Shown piece after piece: positions 53,139-62,475 of a stretch of DNA of 64,000 nucleotides. The stretch is from positions 1 through 64,000 of the forward strand of contig CAADGK010000010.1 in the NCBI GenBank assembly GCA_900696515.1, read 5' to 3'. How positions within the stretch are numbered: position 1 is the first letter of the stretch; every line of letters starts with the position of its first letter. Source of the stretch: an uncultured Nitrosospira sp. (lineage in GTDB: Bacteria > Nitrospirota > Nitrospiria > Nitrospirales > Nitrospiraceae). A program made the position numbers and the translations under genes. The notes beneath the pieces were generated by a model. It saw only the letters and a program-made list of their open reading frames with translations, had not been told where the DNA came from and ran no database searches.

Positions 53139-56100
53139 ATGTGGCTGACCCTTCTCGCATTGCGCAATCGCATCGGGATCCTCATGCTCTCGCTCGCGAT
53201 GGTTGTCCTGGGGCTCACGGCCCTCCAACGCTTGCCGGTGGATCTCTTCCCCCAAATCCAGGTCCCTGTCGCTTTTGTCGGCGTCATCTATAAGGGGGCC
53301 CCTCCCCTCGATATCGAGCAAAGCGTCGTGTACCCGATTGAAAAAGCAGTGAGCTCTGCGTCCAATGTCGAGCATGTCGAATCATTCAGCAAGCAAGGCC
53401 TCGGGGCGGTGCAGATCTGGTTCAACTGGGGGGCCGATATCAATGTGGGGCAGATGGAGGTCATGCAGCGCATCACCCAGATTTTGAACAGCCTCCCCCC
53501 CGGCATCCTGCAGCCCTTTATCGTCAAATTTGACGTATCCAACATCCCTGTCGCCATCGTGTCGGTCGCCAGTGACGAACTGGACGAACGAGCCCTCTAC
53601 GATCTGGCGTACAACACCATCGCCCCCCAAATCGAACAAATCGCCAATGTCGCGGCAGCCACGGTTGAAGGCGGGAGAATCCGCCAAATCAATATCAACC
53701 TCGCCCCCGCGTTACTCAGTGCCCGCGGGCTTTCGATTCTCGATGTCGTAAAGTCCGTCAAAGCCTCAAACGTCATTCTCCCCTCCGGCGACGTCAAATC
53801 CGGCAATCTCGACTACAACGTCTTCACCAATAATCAATTCCGCACGGTGGAGCCCATCCAGGACGTCATCATCAAGGTGAATCCGCAAGGCAACCCAGTC
53901 CGGGTGCGCGATGTGGGGACCGTGACCGATTCGTCCGACATCCAGACCAATATCGTCCATGCAGACGGAGACAGATCCGTGTTCCTTCGTGTGAACAAAC
54001 AGCCCATCGCCAACACGGTCGAAGTCGTCGATGCTCTCCGTGCAGCCATGCCCAAAATACTTGGAGTTCCCGATGGAGTGAATCTCAGCATTTCGTTCGA
54101 CCAATCCCTCTATATACGCCAGTCCATCCGCAATCTCGTCGAGCAGGCCCTTCACGGCTCGCTCCTGGCCGCAGCAGTGATCTTCATCTTTCTGCGCAAC
54201 TTGACGAGCACCGTCATCATCTCCGTCGCCATTCCGCTCTCCATGCTCGTCACCTTTATCGCGCTCTATTTCACCGGACAAACGTTGAACGTCTTCACGC
54301 TCGGAGGACTTGCCCTCGGCATCGGCCGACTCGTTGATGACTCCATCGTGGAACTGGAAAACATCCAACGGCACCTCAATACCAACCCCAACCGTTGGGA
54401 TAGTATTCTCACTGCCGCCCGAGAAGTAGCCATGCCGATTTTGGCATCGACGGTGACGACCGTGGTGGTCTTTCTGCCCATGTTTTTCGTCGTTGGTATC
54501 GCGCGTCTATTGCTGATTCCCTTGACGGTCACCATCGCGATCGCCCTCTTTACATCTTTCCTGGTCTCGAGGACCGTCACCCCCGCCCTCTGCTACAAGT
54601 TCCTCCGACCAGAACAAGAAGCCCGTCGGGCAATGCCAAACTGGCTGGCTGCCCTCATGGAATGGAGCCGTCGTCGGTATGACTCGCTCGACAGGAGTTA
54701 CGAAGACTCCTTGCGGTGGGTACTTCAACAGCGTCGCCTCTTTATCGGGATGATTCTGCTGATCTTCATCGGATCACTCACATTGATCCCCCGGATCGGA
54801 ACCGAATTCCTGCCGGTGTCGGATGAGAGCCAGTTCCGCATCGTTCTGAGGGCCCCGGTCGGCCAACGAGTCGAAAAGACCGAACAGCAAGTCACGGAAG
54901 TCGAGCGTGTTCTCCGTACCGTCATCCCTTCGAATGAACTGGAAACCATCGTCTCCAGTACGGGAATCCTGTCCCAAGGCCGGGCATCCCTGTTCAACCC
55001 CAATACCGGGCCTCATACCTCATCGATTCAGGTGTACTTGGTTTCACCGGAGAAACGGACCCGGACCCAAGTGGACATCATGAACGATGTCCGTCCGAAG
55101 ATCGTGAAACTGTTCCCCGGGGTGTCGAGGTATTTCGACCCTGGAGGGATCGTCAAACGAGTCACCAGTTTCGGGTCACAGAAGGCCGTCGACGTGGAAA
55201 TTTATGGATATGATTTTGACAAGGCACGGGAGGTCATCGCACGAGTCAAAGAGATCATGGAGCAAACACCCGGCCTGGCCGATATCGAACCGAGTCGGGA
55301 AGAAAACTACCCGGAAATCAATATCACGGTCGATCGAGAGAAGGCCGCACTCCTCGGTATCAGCGAGTCGGACGTCGCCAATACCGTTCTTTTCTCATTG
55401 AACGGGAACGGCCAAACAGATCCGATCATCTACACGGACCCGCATAACGGAAACGAGTACTTTATCAATGCCTGGTTGGCCGAGGAGCATCGAGCCTCTC
55501 TCTCCGATCTGGAAAACATCCTTCTCACCACCAAGACCGGTGAACCGGTGTTGCTGAAGAATGTGGCGTCGCTCAAATTGAATGCGGGGCCGGTCAAGAT
55601 CGATCGGAAATATTTCCAGCGTGTGATTCACCTGACAGCCAATCCCACCACTCGCACACTCGGCGAGATCGCCAGCGATCTGGAATCCGCCTTTGCCGAA
55701 CTTCAGCTGCCGGCAGGATTCAGCATCAAACTGGCCGGGCAAATTCAGCAGCAGCGTGAGACCTTTCAAGGGATGCAGTTTGCGATCCTGCTGGCGCTCC
55801 TGCTGGTCTACATGGTGATGGCCGCCCAGTTCAAATCGCTCATCGATCCGTTTGTCATCATGTTTGCCGTACCGATGGGCCTCCCCGGTGTCATTTTGAT
55901 CTTGTTCCTCACCGACACGACGCTCTCGACCGCATCGCTGATGGGCATCATCATGATGTTCGGGATTGTGGTGTCAAACGGGGTGTTACTGGTGGATTAC
56001 ACCAATGTTTTGCGCCGCCGAGGGGCTCTCCTGCAGCACGCCGTGGTAACCGCCGCGCGCACGAGGTTGCGCCCGATTCTCATGACATCATTGGCAACGA

Positions 56101-56324
56101 TCTTCGGGCTCCTGCCGATGGCGATCGGGCTGGGGACCGGCGGGGAAACAAACGCGCCCCTCGCACGAGCGGTGGTGGGAGGCCTGAGTGTCTCCACCCT
56201 CCTTACCGTGTTCCTCATCCCGACGCTGTATATGACCTTAGAAGAATGGATCCCAAGAAACCTGGAGGAAAATCGGCACCGTTCCACACCCGCAACACAA
56301 CATGCCGTTGAAGCTTCCGAGTAG
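53139..56324 (+). CDS. RND efflux permease (HAE1/AcrB family)
   Basis: A 1061-residue inner-membrane pump with twelve helices and two large periplasmic loops. The N-terminal IGILMLSLAMVVLGLTALQRLPVDLFPQI (in outline) and the proton-relay region of TM4, GLALGIGRLVDDSIVELENI, with the Asp pair DD, are diagnostic. The DDSIVELENI sequence is nearer to less-studied HAE1 branches than to AcrB, which has VDDAIVVVENV, so the substrate is not predictable. It works with the adaptor and the TetR regulator upstream. Confidence 0.93.
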   Translation: MWLTLLALRNRIGILMLSLAMVVLGLTALQRLPVDLFPQIQVPVAFVGVIYKGAPPLDIEQSVVYPIEKAVSSASNVEHVESFSKQGLGAVQIWFNWGADINVGQMEVMQRITQILNSLPPGILQPFIVKFDVSNIPVAIVSVASDELDERALYDLAYNTIAPQIEQIANVAAATVEGGRIRQININLAPALLSARGLSILDVVKSVKASNVILPSGDVKSGNLDYNVFTNNQFRTVEPIQDVIIKVNPQGNPVRVRDVGTVTDSSDIQTNIVHADGDRSVFLRVNKQPIANTVEVVDALRAAMPKILGVPDGVNLSISFDQSLYIRQSIRNLVEQALHGSLLAAAVIFIFLRNLTSTVIISVAIPLSMLVTFIALYFTGQTLNVFTLGGLALGIGRLVDDSIVELENIQRHLNTNPNRWDSILTAAREVAMPILASTVTTVVVFLPMFFVVGIARLLLIPLTVTIAIALFTSFLVSRTVTPALCYKFLRPEQEARRAMPNWLAALMEWSRRRYDSLDRSYEDSLRWVLQQRRLFIGMILLIFIGSLTLIPRIGTEFLPVSDESQFRIVLRAPVGQRVEKTEQQVTEVERVLRTVIPSNELETIVSSTGILSQGRASLFNPNTGPHTSSIQVYLVSPEKRTRTQVDIMNDVRPKIVKLFPGVSRYFDPGGIVKRVTSFGSQKAVDVEIYGYDFDKAREVIARVKEIMEQTPGLADIEPSREENYPEINITVDREKAALLGISESDVANTVLFSLNGNGQTDPIIYTDPHNGNEYFINAWLAEEHRASLSDLENILLTTKTGEPVLLKNVASLKLNAGPVKIDRKYFQRVIHLTANPTTRTLGEIASDLESAFAELQLPAGFSIKLAGQIQQQRETFQGMQFAILLALLLVYMVMAAQFKSLIDPFVIMFAVPMGLPGVILILFLTDTTLSTASLMGIIMMFGIVVSNGVLLVDYTNVLRRRGALLQHAVVTAARTRLRPILMTSLATIFGLLPMAIGLGTGGETNAPLARAVVGGLSVSTLLTVFLIPTLYMTLEEWIPRNLEENRHRSTPATQHAVEASE

Positions 56325-56329
56325 AGGCA

Positions 56330-56668
56330 TCAATCTGCCGTGATATTGGGGAATAAGGACTTCAGCTGCATGGCCAGCCCAATATCCCCGGCGACTTGTA
56401 ACCGTCCTGACATGGCCATCATCATCCCGCTCACTTGTCCGTTCAAAACCTTGATGCAGTCTTCACCGGTCATGGACAACGTCACGTGAGGATCAGCATG
56501 AGCCCCGTCTTTCACCATACAAGTCCCGTTCCGCACCACCACATGATACTGCCCTCCTTGATCCCCTTGGAGATCGAACTGATAGACCGCATCGAGATTG
56601 TCTGCCGCCTCCTTGTCAAACTTGGCCGGCAAGGAACGGAGTACCTCTTGGATAGTCGTAACTTTCAT
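56330..56668 (-). CDS. SCP2 sterol-binding domain protein
   Basis: A 112-residue SCP2-type lipid-binding domain. YQFDLQGDQGGQYHVVVRNG, DPHVTLSMTGEDCIKVLNGQ and MMAMSGRLQVAGDIGLAMQL follow the family pattern of a hydrophobic cavity. No signal peptide; likely cytoplasmic lipid or coenzyme carrier. It is convergent with the RND permease gene, five bases apart. Confidence 0.86.
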   Translation of the reverse strand: MKVTTIQEVLRSLPAKFDKEAADNLDAVYQFDLQGDQGGQYHVVVRNGTCMVKDGAHADPHVTLSMTGEDCIKVLNGQVSGMMMAMSGRLQVAGDIGLAMQLKSLFPNITAD

Positions 56669-56708
56669 AGCTGGATATCACACTCATGATGAGAGAGTTC
56701 ATAAAACA

Positions 56709-56739
56709 CGTCGGGGGCGCCAACTGTGCGCCCCCGACG
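56709..56739 (-). terminator. rho-independent terminator of the SpeD-like gene
   Basis: A perfect 12-bp stem, CGTCGGGGGCGC (56709-56720) and GCGCCCCCGACG (56728-56739), with a 7-base loop. On the minus strand it is followed by GTTTTAT, and it lies 22 bases beyond the stop of the gene at 56762. Confidence 0.75.
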
Positions 56740-56761
56740 CGATCTTTACGCGGATGAGAGT

Positions 56762-57202
56762 CTAGTAGCGGAGTGTGGCCGTCGCAACACTGCGACGGGC
56801 ACCGAAAAATTCTTTTGAAAACGATTCGACAACCGTCGGATCATACCCCTTGCAGCTGAAAATGTCGAGGTAGGCGTGGTTGGTGGCATTCGCAAAATGG
56901 CCGCTGATGAGCGACGTGGAAATCAGCTGCACCATCGAATATCCGGCCACAGGCCCATCGCCAAAATCGACGACCTGACATTCGCCGAAACGTTTCATTC
57001 CGATGAGCTCGCAGAGCTCGACCACATAGCGCTTGATATATTCGGCATCTCGGATAAGTTCAGGATTGCAATCGTGGAGGTCGACAGCGGTGCAGAGTCC
57101 CCAGGCCTTGCCGCTTCCCACCATATCCTGGATAGGACGGGCAGCGGCCTCAGGGGCAGTGGATGGTAAGATCGTGGACTCGGAACTAGCCGAGGTACTC
57201 AT
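56762..57202 (-). CDS. divergent S-adenosylmethionine decarboxylase (SpeD)-like protein
   Basis: A 146-residue homologue of prokaryotic SpeD. GLCTAVDLHDCNPELIRD and the region ISTSLISGHFANATNHAYLD then IFSCKGYDP align without gaps to B. subtilis ISESHLTIH...VYTCGDLDP. Ser97 (the pyruvoyl-forming residue), His102 and Cys117 are kept, but Glu96 is Thr and the next His is Leu98. The first 30 residues are an extra low-complexity leader. It may be a self-processing decarboxylase with another substrate (SpeD-derived ornithine or arginine decarboxylases exist), or be inactive. A terminator follows it, so it is monocistronic. Confidence 0.75.
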   Translation of the reverse strand: MSTSASSESTILPSTAPEAAARPIQDMVGSGKAWGLCTAVDLHDCNPELIRDAEYIKRYVVELCELIGMKRFGECQVVDFGDGPVAGYSMVQLISTSLISGHFANATNHAYLDIFSCKGYDPTVVESFSKEFFGARRSVATATLRY

Positions 57203-57372
57203 AGAGGGGGGTTCCCTTTCTGTAAGAAGGTTGAAAATACAGGACCTGTCATGCGTGAACTATACCATGTTTTTTCCCTATCGTATGGAATGATGAAGAA
57301 TATTTTGGCTCAGGCAGGAAGGCCGTCATCAATGAGTTGACAAGGTCTCAACGCTCAGGAAGAATAGGCACC

Positions 57373-57537
57373 ATGGTCTCTACTTCAGACATGCCTCGAA
57401 TTGAGTTGCCCGATCGCCTTTGTACCTGGTGCAAGGTCATCATGATCAAGCGACTGGTCGGGGGAAAGCAGTTCATCCATTACACCTGCCCCAAATGCAT
57501 TTTCCAGCACACCCGTCGCCTCCCGACAAAACCGTAA
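57373..57537 (+). CDS. small zinc-ribbon protein
   Basis: A 54-residue protein with two CxxC pairs, CTWC and CPKC, 21 residues apart, the arrangement of a single zinc ribbon. The rest is basic. No function is known to me. ATG 57373 is used because the frame upstream is unconserved-looking and lacks a ribosome binding site. Confidence 0.55.
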   Translation: MVSTSDMPRIELPDRLCTWCKVIMIKRLVGGKQFIHYTCPKCIFQHTRRLPTKP

Positions 57538-57812
57538 CCATATGATTGCATGAGCCATTTCCATCTCAATGGCCAGACTCGCACGCTCTGCACGGACAAC
57601 ATCATCGCTCCCCATCAACTCAATCCACTTCATAGTCTCCTAACAACTGCACGCCATCGACACCCGCGCCAAGACGATCCGAAACCGATCAAACCTGACT
57701 CCTTTGTCTCCAACTAGAGCCAGCTGGCCCTGTTGGCCAACAACGGGAACGTACGTCACTTCGATGTGACAGATAAGAGAACGCCACGGGCTCGGATGGG
57801 TGGATCCTGCTC
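57538..57812. other. gene-free spacer before the inverted-repeat element
   Basis: No convincing gene, hairpin or promoter is seen. An open frame running from 57733 into the following repeat has the skewed, Arg/Pro/Ser-rich composition of a chance frame. Confidence 0.5.
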
Positions 57813-58000
57813 GCCCGCATTATTCATGACAGTTCGTGGCGAAATCGCTCAGCCGCGTCGTGAGACCGGCGCGGAGCCCAGAGGACCCGAAGCGTACTCG
57901 TGCAGTACGTTGAGGGTTCGAACGGCAAGCCCGCCAGCTGCAGGCCCGTCGAAACAGCGGATCGGCGGTTGCAGCAGAAGTGTTCATGAATAATGCGGGC
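57813..58000. repeat. 188-bp element with 17-bp terminal inverted repeats
   Basis: GCCCGCATTATTCATGA (57813-57829) is repeated perfectly in inverted form at 57984-58000. The interior carries another hairpin, CGTACT-CGTGC-AGTACG, at about 57894-57910. No transposase is encoded. The last base joins the stop codon of the DUF1499 gene, so the element lies right at the 3' end of that operon. It is likely a dispersed miniature element or a palindromic repeat; no clear target duplication is seen. Confidence 0.65.
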
Positions 58001-58362
58001 TAGAGTTTCCCTGCTACCAATACTCTCACCTGTTCCATCCGGCGACGGTTGACCCCGAGGTCGCTATAGCCGGTCCGGGATGCCGAGCGGAATTGGACGG
58101 TCTTGGTCGCTTCGTCGAGGACAAACTCGATATCGTCAACAAACCGAAGCAGGAGACTGATGAACTCGTAGTGAAGATAGGCTTCATCCTCCTCAATAAG
58201 CTTAACGCGCGGCAAGCTCGCGACCACCGCCTTCAATGCTTCTTTGGCTTCGGCCCGAGACTTCTTGTACGGAAACGGGGCAATCGCGTGCGCCTCGTCG
58301 ATAGCCTGAGTCGAAACACAATTGGGGCTGGAGGGGCATGCCGGCAAGGTCCGTTCATTCAT
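58000..58362 (-). CDS. DUF1499 domain protein
   Basis: A 120-residue protein of the DUF1499 family, whose sign is the N-terminal CPSSPNCVST, followed by YKKSRAEAKEALKAVVASLPR and a C-terminal FRSASRTGYSDLGVNRRRME. Function unknown. It overlaps the FKBP gene by four bases (ATGA). Its TAG stop uses the last base of the inverted-repeat element. Confidence 0.85.
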   Translation of the reverse strand: MNERTLPACPSSPNCVSTQAIDEAHAIAPFPYKKSRAEAKEALKAVVASLPRVKLIEEDEAYLHYEFISLLLRFVDDIEFVLDEATKTVQFRSASRTGYSDLGVNRRRMEQVRVLVAGKL

Positions 58363-58766
58363 AGAGGCAACACCTTATCCTCTCCCACGATGGCTCGCAA
58401 CCAGACTTCCACCACCAGCACCGCGTCGGCCGGAATATACCCGGGCACGCCTTTGTCTCGATAGGCCAGATGTGGGCTGACGCGAATCTTCCGATACCCG
58501 CCGACCTTCATGCCTATCAGCGCGCATTCCACACCAGCGACGGTCTGGCGGCTACCTAGCCGGGTCGTGTGGTCGATCAAGATGGTACCGTCCACGACCC
58601 GGATCACTTCTTTCGGTAGATACTTGAGCTGCGCTTCCTGAATTCTGACTTCCTCGCCTTTATTCAGAAAAGTGCGAGAGTTATAGATGACTCGGTCACC
58701 TCGTCGGGCTTCCCGCCCCTCCCCCTCCTGCTCTTCGAGCAACTTCAGGCCGCTGAGTCGTTTCAT
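58359..58766 (-). CDS. FKBP-type peptidyl-prolyl isomerase domain protein
   Basis: A 135-residue protein with one FKBP_C-like domain: GREARRGDRVIYNSRTFLNKG, then VECALIGMKVGGYRKIRVSPHLAYRD and GVPGYIPADAVLVVEVWL (in outline). The aromatic active-site residues of FKBP are only partly kept, so activity is uncertain. ATG 58766 has GAGG seven bases upstream. Middle gene of a co-directional set with DUF2914 and DUF1499. Confidence 0.8.
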   Translation of the reverse strand: MKRLSGLKLLEEQEGEGREARRGDRVIYNSRTFLNKGEEVRIQEAQLKYLPKEVIRVVDGTILIDHTTRLGSRQTVAGVECALIGMKVGGYRKIRVSPHLAYRDKGVPGYIPADAVLVVEVWLRAIVGEDKVLPL

Positions 58767-58775
58767 CACACAGCC

Positions 58776-59882
58776 TCAGTAGGACATGGTCGCCAGCGTC
58801 GGCTGCGTCCCACCTTGGTCCACCACTGTGACTGACACCCGTCCAAGAATGCGCCCGTCCCCCGCTTCGACGTCCACCCGCCAATCACCAGGATCAAGTC
58901 CTTGCTTGAAGCTATAGGCCCGATAACCCCCTTCTCGACCGCCCGAGATCTTGAGTGGAATTTTGTCTGCATGAGTGAACGGACGGCTGTCGTGTGGACG
59001 ATAGTACCAGTGATGATAAATCGTGGTGTTGAGATCAACCGGAGCAAACACGGCCGTAAAGCAATAGATCGGTGTATCGGCGGGGAACGTGGTATCTGAT
59101 CGTTTCCAGAACTCATACCACCGTCGTTCATACGCCAATTCGAAGTGGTCTCCAGGCCGTTTCACATCGTGATAGATCCCACCGAATTTAAGCGAGAGCG
59201 GCACCGGCGGGATCCAATTGAGAAAATAGAACCCGACCAGGATCCCGATCAGCGCCGCAGCCGGAACGGTCACGCCGATGCCTTCCTCTCTGGATCGGGC
59301 CGGATTGTTTCGATGGATCAACTGGGCTACGCGTAGAATGACCCCGATGCTCAGCATCGCCCCGGCCACAAAAATTGCCGCATTCATGTGGCCGGTGATC
59401 ACGGGCAAGAAGAACGTGAAGAACGCAAAGCAGACCACGGCATAGAGACTGATGAGCAATCGGAGATTTGAGAGGCGGTCACGCAAAAACTCATTGGCTA
59501 TCAAGAGCAAGATCAGCAGGGCAAAGAACACCGCGGTGCCGGAAAAGGTGGCGCTTCTAGAATAGAAAATCGTATAGGCACTGAAAAGACTGCCTAACAG
59601 AAACTGGCTGGCCATAGGATAATACGGACGGCTCTTTATCACCCAGCGCATGAAGGGGGAACCGGCGAGCTGCGCAGGATCAGGTGGAGACTCCATCCCG
59701 ACCCGGCCTGTCAGCACGATCAAGGCTCCAAGCATGGCAAGGTACAGTAGCAGGATTAAGTTGTCTTGAAGCCGGTCGATCCGCGTAAGCGTGACGGTGT
59801 CGTAGATCACCCCGGATAAAAAGAACACGGCCGGCATGAATGGTTTCGTGAGAAGAGACTGGACTCTGGCCAGAGGACTCAT
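58776..59882 (-). CDS. DUF2914 membrane protein
   Basis: A 368-residue protein with about eight transmembrane segments (residues 20-240) and a soluble C-terminal DUF2914 domain, containing FTAVFAPVDLNTTIYHHWYY and the KQGLDPGDWRVDVEAGDGRILG stretch (in outline). The domain has a beta-sandwich look. Function is not established. ATG 59882 is preferred over an upstream TTG. It lies between an unknown gene and the FKBP gene. Confidence 0.82.
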   Translation of the reverse strand: MSPLARVQSLLTKPFMPAVFFLSGVIYDTVTLTRIDRLQDNLILLLYLAMLGALIVLTGRVGMESPPDPAQLAGSPFMRWVIKSRPYYPMASQFLLGSLFSAYTIFYSRSATFSGTAVFFALLILLLIANEFLRDRLSNLRLLISLYAVVCFAFFTFFLPVITGHMNAAIFVAGAMLSIGVILRVAQLIHRNNPARSREEGIGVTVPAAALIGILVGFYFLNWIPPVPLSLKFGGIYHDVKRPGDHFELAYERRWYEFWKRSDTTFPADTPIYCFTAVFAPVDLNTTIYHHWYYRPHDSRPFTHADKIPLKISGGREGGYRAYSFKQGLDPGDWRVDVEAGDGRILGRVSVTVVDQGGTQPTLATMSY

Positions 59883-59909
59883 GCCGTTACTGTGCAAAAC
59901 CTCATCCGG

Positions 59910-60971
59910 TCACACAAAGGCGGGCAGCGGCGCGTACACGACCGGATGTCCGATCAATCGTCCTAACCACGGCGCCATACTCTCTTCCGGAAGAGGCGCT
60001 TGATTGAGACGCACTTCAATCTTAAAGTGTCCATGATCTCCGACAATGCCGATGATCGCAGACGCATCGCCACGATCAGGCAGGAGCATCTGGGTTTGAA
60101 ACTCACAGAGCGTGGCATAGAGGACTCCATCCGGCTTGATTGCCGTCAACACCTCGGGAAGATCCTCCAGCGGGCAGTGGACCGAACATCGATAGGTGAG
60201 CCGCGCCCTCGGCTCAATCGTCTGGAATTCGGCCAGCGCTGCTCCAGAAAACCCCGCCAGATAGGCCCGAACCCCTGCCGGTTCGGGATGGAATGTCTCT
60301 GCTAGCTTGCTGGACGGGACCAAAAACTCAAAGGCATCGGACGTATTGTATTCGAATTGGCAAGGGCCAAAGGCATCGGGCCAGGAGCAGAAGAACGGAA
60401 GAGACGCGTCAGCCGGTTGCAGGATCACGGACTCTTTCTCTACACGAGTTTCGATCGGGAGATCCAATACGGTAATCGCTTCAAAAAATGCCGCCCGCCG
60501 CTCGTCCAGCCATTGCATCCGGTCCGCATCCCCCCGCGTTTCCCCTGGGGTGATGACCTGGCTCGTTTGCAGACGGATTCGAATGAACGAATGGGCATGG
60601 CGAAATCCGATCCAACACATCCCGCGCGATTCGTGAAATCGCAGGCGCTCTCGAATACGCCAAGGATGGCTGATGGAGCAATAGGTCCCGATGTCCTGAT
60701 GACGCTGGTAAACCGTATGATAGGCACCGGACAGGAGAAAGAAGTCCCCGCGCCACCCCTCCCGCACATGGATCAGCGTGACATCTTCCGTCGACCACGA
60801 ATCAAGCCGATCGACGGCATCGAGAGACGGGACCGTCCATTCCTCGACGTAACAGATAACATCCTGAGCCGGCGGGACCGGTTTCAACCCCAGAACCGCC
60901 AGCCGTTCCCCGACCGCGAGGGCGTGCTGAAAACTCAATGGCGTCGTCGTTTCCCACCGCCGCTCTCGCAC
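59910..60971 (-). CDS. hypothetical protein, 353 residues
   Basis: I do not recognise this protein. It is soluble, without signal peptide, rich in Trp, Phe, Cys and His, and has an alpha/beta composition with a repeated-looking pattern of EW/CW and FRH motifs (for example CWIGFRHAHSFIRIRL). It starts with GTG behind AAAGGAC. It heads the four-gene run that continues with DUF2914, FKBP and DUF1499 proteins. Confidence 0.6.
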   Translation of the reverse strand: MRERRWETTTPLSFQHALAVGERLAVLGLKPVPPAQDVICYVEEWTVPSLDAVDRLDSWSTEDVTLIHVREGWRGDFFLLSGAYHTVYQRHQDIGTYCSISHPWRIRERLRFHESRGMCWIGFRHAHSFIRIRLQTSQVITPGETRGDADRMQWLDERRAAFFEAITVLDLPIETRVEKESVILQPADASLPFFCSWPDAFGPCQFEYNTSDAFEFLVPSSKLAETFHPEPAGVRAYLAGFSGAALAEFQTIEPRARLTYRCSVHCPLEDLPEVLTAIKPDGVLYATLCEFQTQMLLPDRGDASAIIGIVGDHGHFKIEVRLNQAPLPEESMAPWLGRLIGHPVVYAPLPAFV

Positions 60972-61069
60972 GGATCACGTCCTTTAGCACGCCCTGAGAC
61001 CAGAGACGGCACGATACGTACACCGACGCCCGCATCGCCCCCATCGGATTCGATGGAAGCTCCACCCGC

Positions 61070-61717
61070 TCATTTCTGCCGTACCGACCTCAACGTCTTG
61101 CGCTCGATCATCGTGTCGCCAAGCAGTCGCTCGATTCCATCCCGCAAGGTGGCGGAGAGTTGCTCCTGCACATCGTCATTGTTGAACCAAAAGACGGTTC
61201 GCGTACGGGCCCCTTCCACTCTTCGAATGGTGGTGCTGTGATCCGACTGATTTTGTGCCTGCACATGGAAGCGGCTGCTGGTGTCGATTATCGTCGAAAA
61301 GACCCGGCTCTTGGCGCTCGCCGCGAAATCCTGCACCTGTCCGGTGATGACGATGTCCGCATCAGGCACCGCCCCGGCCGGAGCGATGCGCACGTTCCAG
61401 ACGCGATCGTTCCACCCTCGGGTTTTTAACCGGTCGGCAAGTCGTTGCGTGATCATTTCGGCGAGCCGATCGCCCGGCACATTGAAATACGTCGTCCCCC
61501 CCCAAAGATGCGTGCGTGTCCCCACACGGCTCTTGTCCGTTCGCCGATCCTCAAAGGGTTCAATGACGATTTTGACGGGCTCAATGTCGGTCACCTGTAC
61601 CATTGGCAACTTTTCACGCAAATCGAGAGTCCGCACCTCTCCTGTTCCCCGACAACCGGCCAACAGAGCCGCCACCATGATGGCACAGCCCAGCACTCGC
61701 AACGACGATGGCTTCAC
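61070..61717 (-). CDS. lipoprotein, unknown function
   Basis: A 215-residue lipoprotein with the lipobox LLAGC (Cys near residue 22). The mature part, beginning VKIVIEPFEDRRTDKSRVGTR and continuing with LAEMITQRLADRLKTRGW and DADIVITGQVQDF, has the pattern of periplasmic YajG/CsgG-like lipoproteins that assemble or stabilise outer-membrane machines. GTG 61717 has GGGAGG six bases upstream. The family call is tentative. Confidence 0.65.
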   Translation of the reverse strand: MKPSSLRVLGCAIMVAALLAGCRGTGEVRTLDLREKLPMVQVTDIEPVKIVIEPFEDRRTDKSRVGTRTHLWGGTTYFNVPGDRLAEMITQRLADRLKTRGWNDRVWNVRIAPAGAVPDADIVITGQVQDFAASAKSRVFSTIIDTSSRFHVQAQNQSDHSTTIRRVEGARTRTVFWFNNDDVQEQLSATLRDGIERLLGDTMIERKTLRSVRQK

Positions 61718-61800
61718 AGGCGCCTCCCTGTCAAAGTTGGGACATAGTAGTGGGCACAGTCTACCCAAGTTGGGCCTCGGAGACAATTAGGATTACATGG

Positions 61801-62421
61801 TTAACGGGCCACAATAGGAAGCATGGCGCGAAAGGTCTCACAGGCCACGTGCGGCAATTGCCCATCCCGAACACTCGCATCCGCAAATGAAAAACACCGT
61901 AACACCTTGATCAGGTGTCGCTCGGCCACGATAGCGGCAATCTGGGCTTTTCGGTCGTGCGTAATTGGAAAGGTATAGCCCTCTCCCCGTTTCCATTCCC
62001 AGAGCGACGGGGCCAGCGACAATTCCAACCCTCTTCCCGCCACTTGGTGAAATCGCCCAAGAAACTGCTGCTTATAATGCCGCAGTTCGCTGCCTTCCAA
62101 CAGCATGGCGCACACCACGTAATGCCCCCACCAGACCAGCGTACGGAACGTGAACGTATTCCCATCCAGGAAATGTTTGGGGGAATCGAGGTACTGATAG
62201 GGGAAATCCTCCAGATGTTCGCCCTTCACCAACTGATGTATCTTCGAGTTGAAGCCGGGCGGTGTGACCAGCGTGACGGAGTCCAGATCCGCTTGCAGCG
62301 CCCGGTGCGTTTCTTCAAGCATACGTCGGACCTTCGCCGAGATGGCGGCCTTTTGCCGAAAAAACTGCGCATCAGCCAGTAACGTCGTTTCGTCGTTGGT
62401 GAATGCAAGTGACTGGGGCAT
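61801..62421 (-). CDS. hypothetical protein, 206 residues
   Basis: Unrecognised soluble protein, with no signal peptide or known motif. Helical at the N-terminus (residues 10-50), then aromatic-rich (FTFRTLVWWGHYVVCAMLL, SLWEWKRGEGYTFP). It is encoded upstream of, and co-directional with, the lipoprotein gene, 83 bases apart. Confidence 0.55.
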   Translation of the reverse strand: MPQSLAFTNDETTLLADAQFFRQKAAISAKVRRMLEETHRALQADLDSVTLVTPPGFNSKIHQLVKGEHLEDFPYQYLDSPKHFLDGNTFTFRTLVWWGHYVVCAMLLEGSELRHYKQQFLGRFHQVAGRGLELSLAPSLWEWKRGEGYTFPITHDRKAQIAAIVAERHLIKVLRCFSFADASVRDGQLPHVACETFRAMLPIVAR

Positions 62422-62475
62422 CGCATCACAGGGGAGGGAGCGAGGCCATGCTCGCTATCAGCCAACAGCTGTCAG

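Noticed and set aside
57733-57993. 86-residue frame over the 188-bp element
   Set aside because: Covers the inverted repeat and has the skewed composition of a chance frame.
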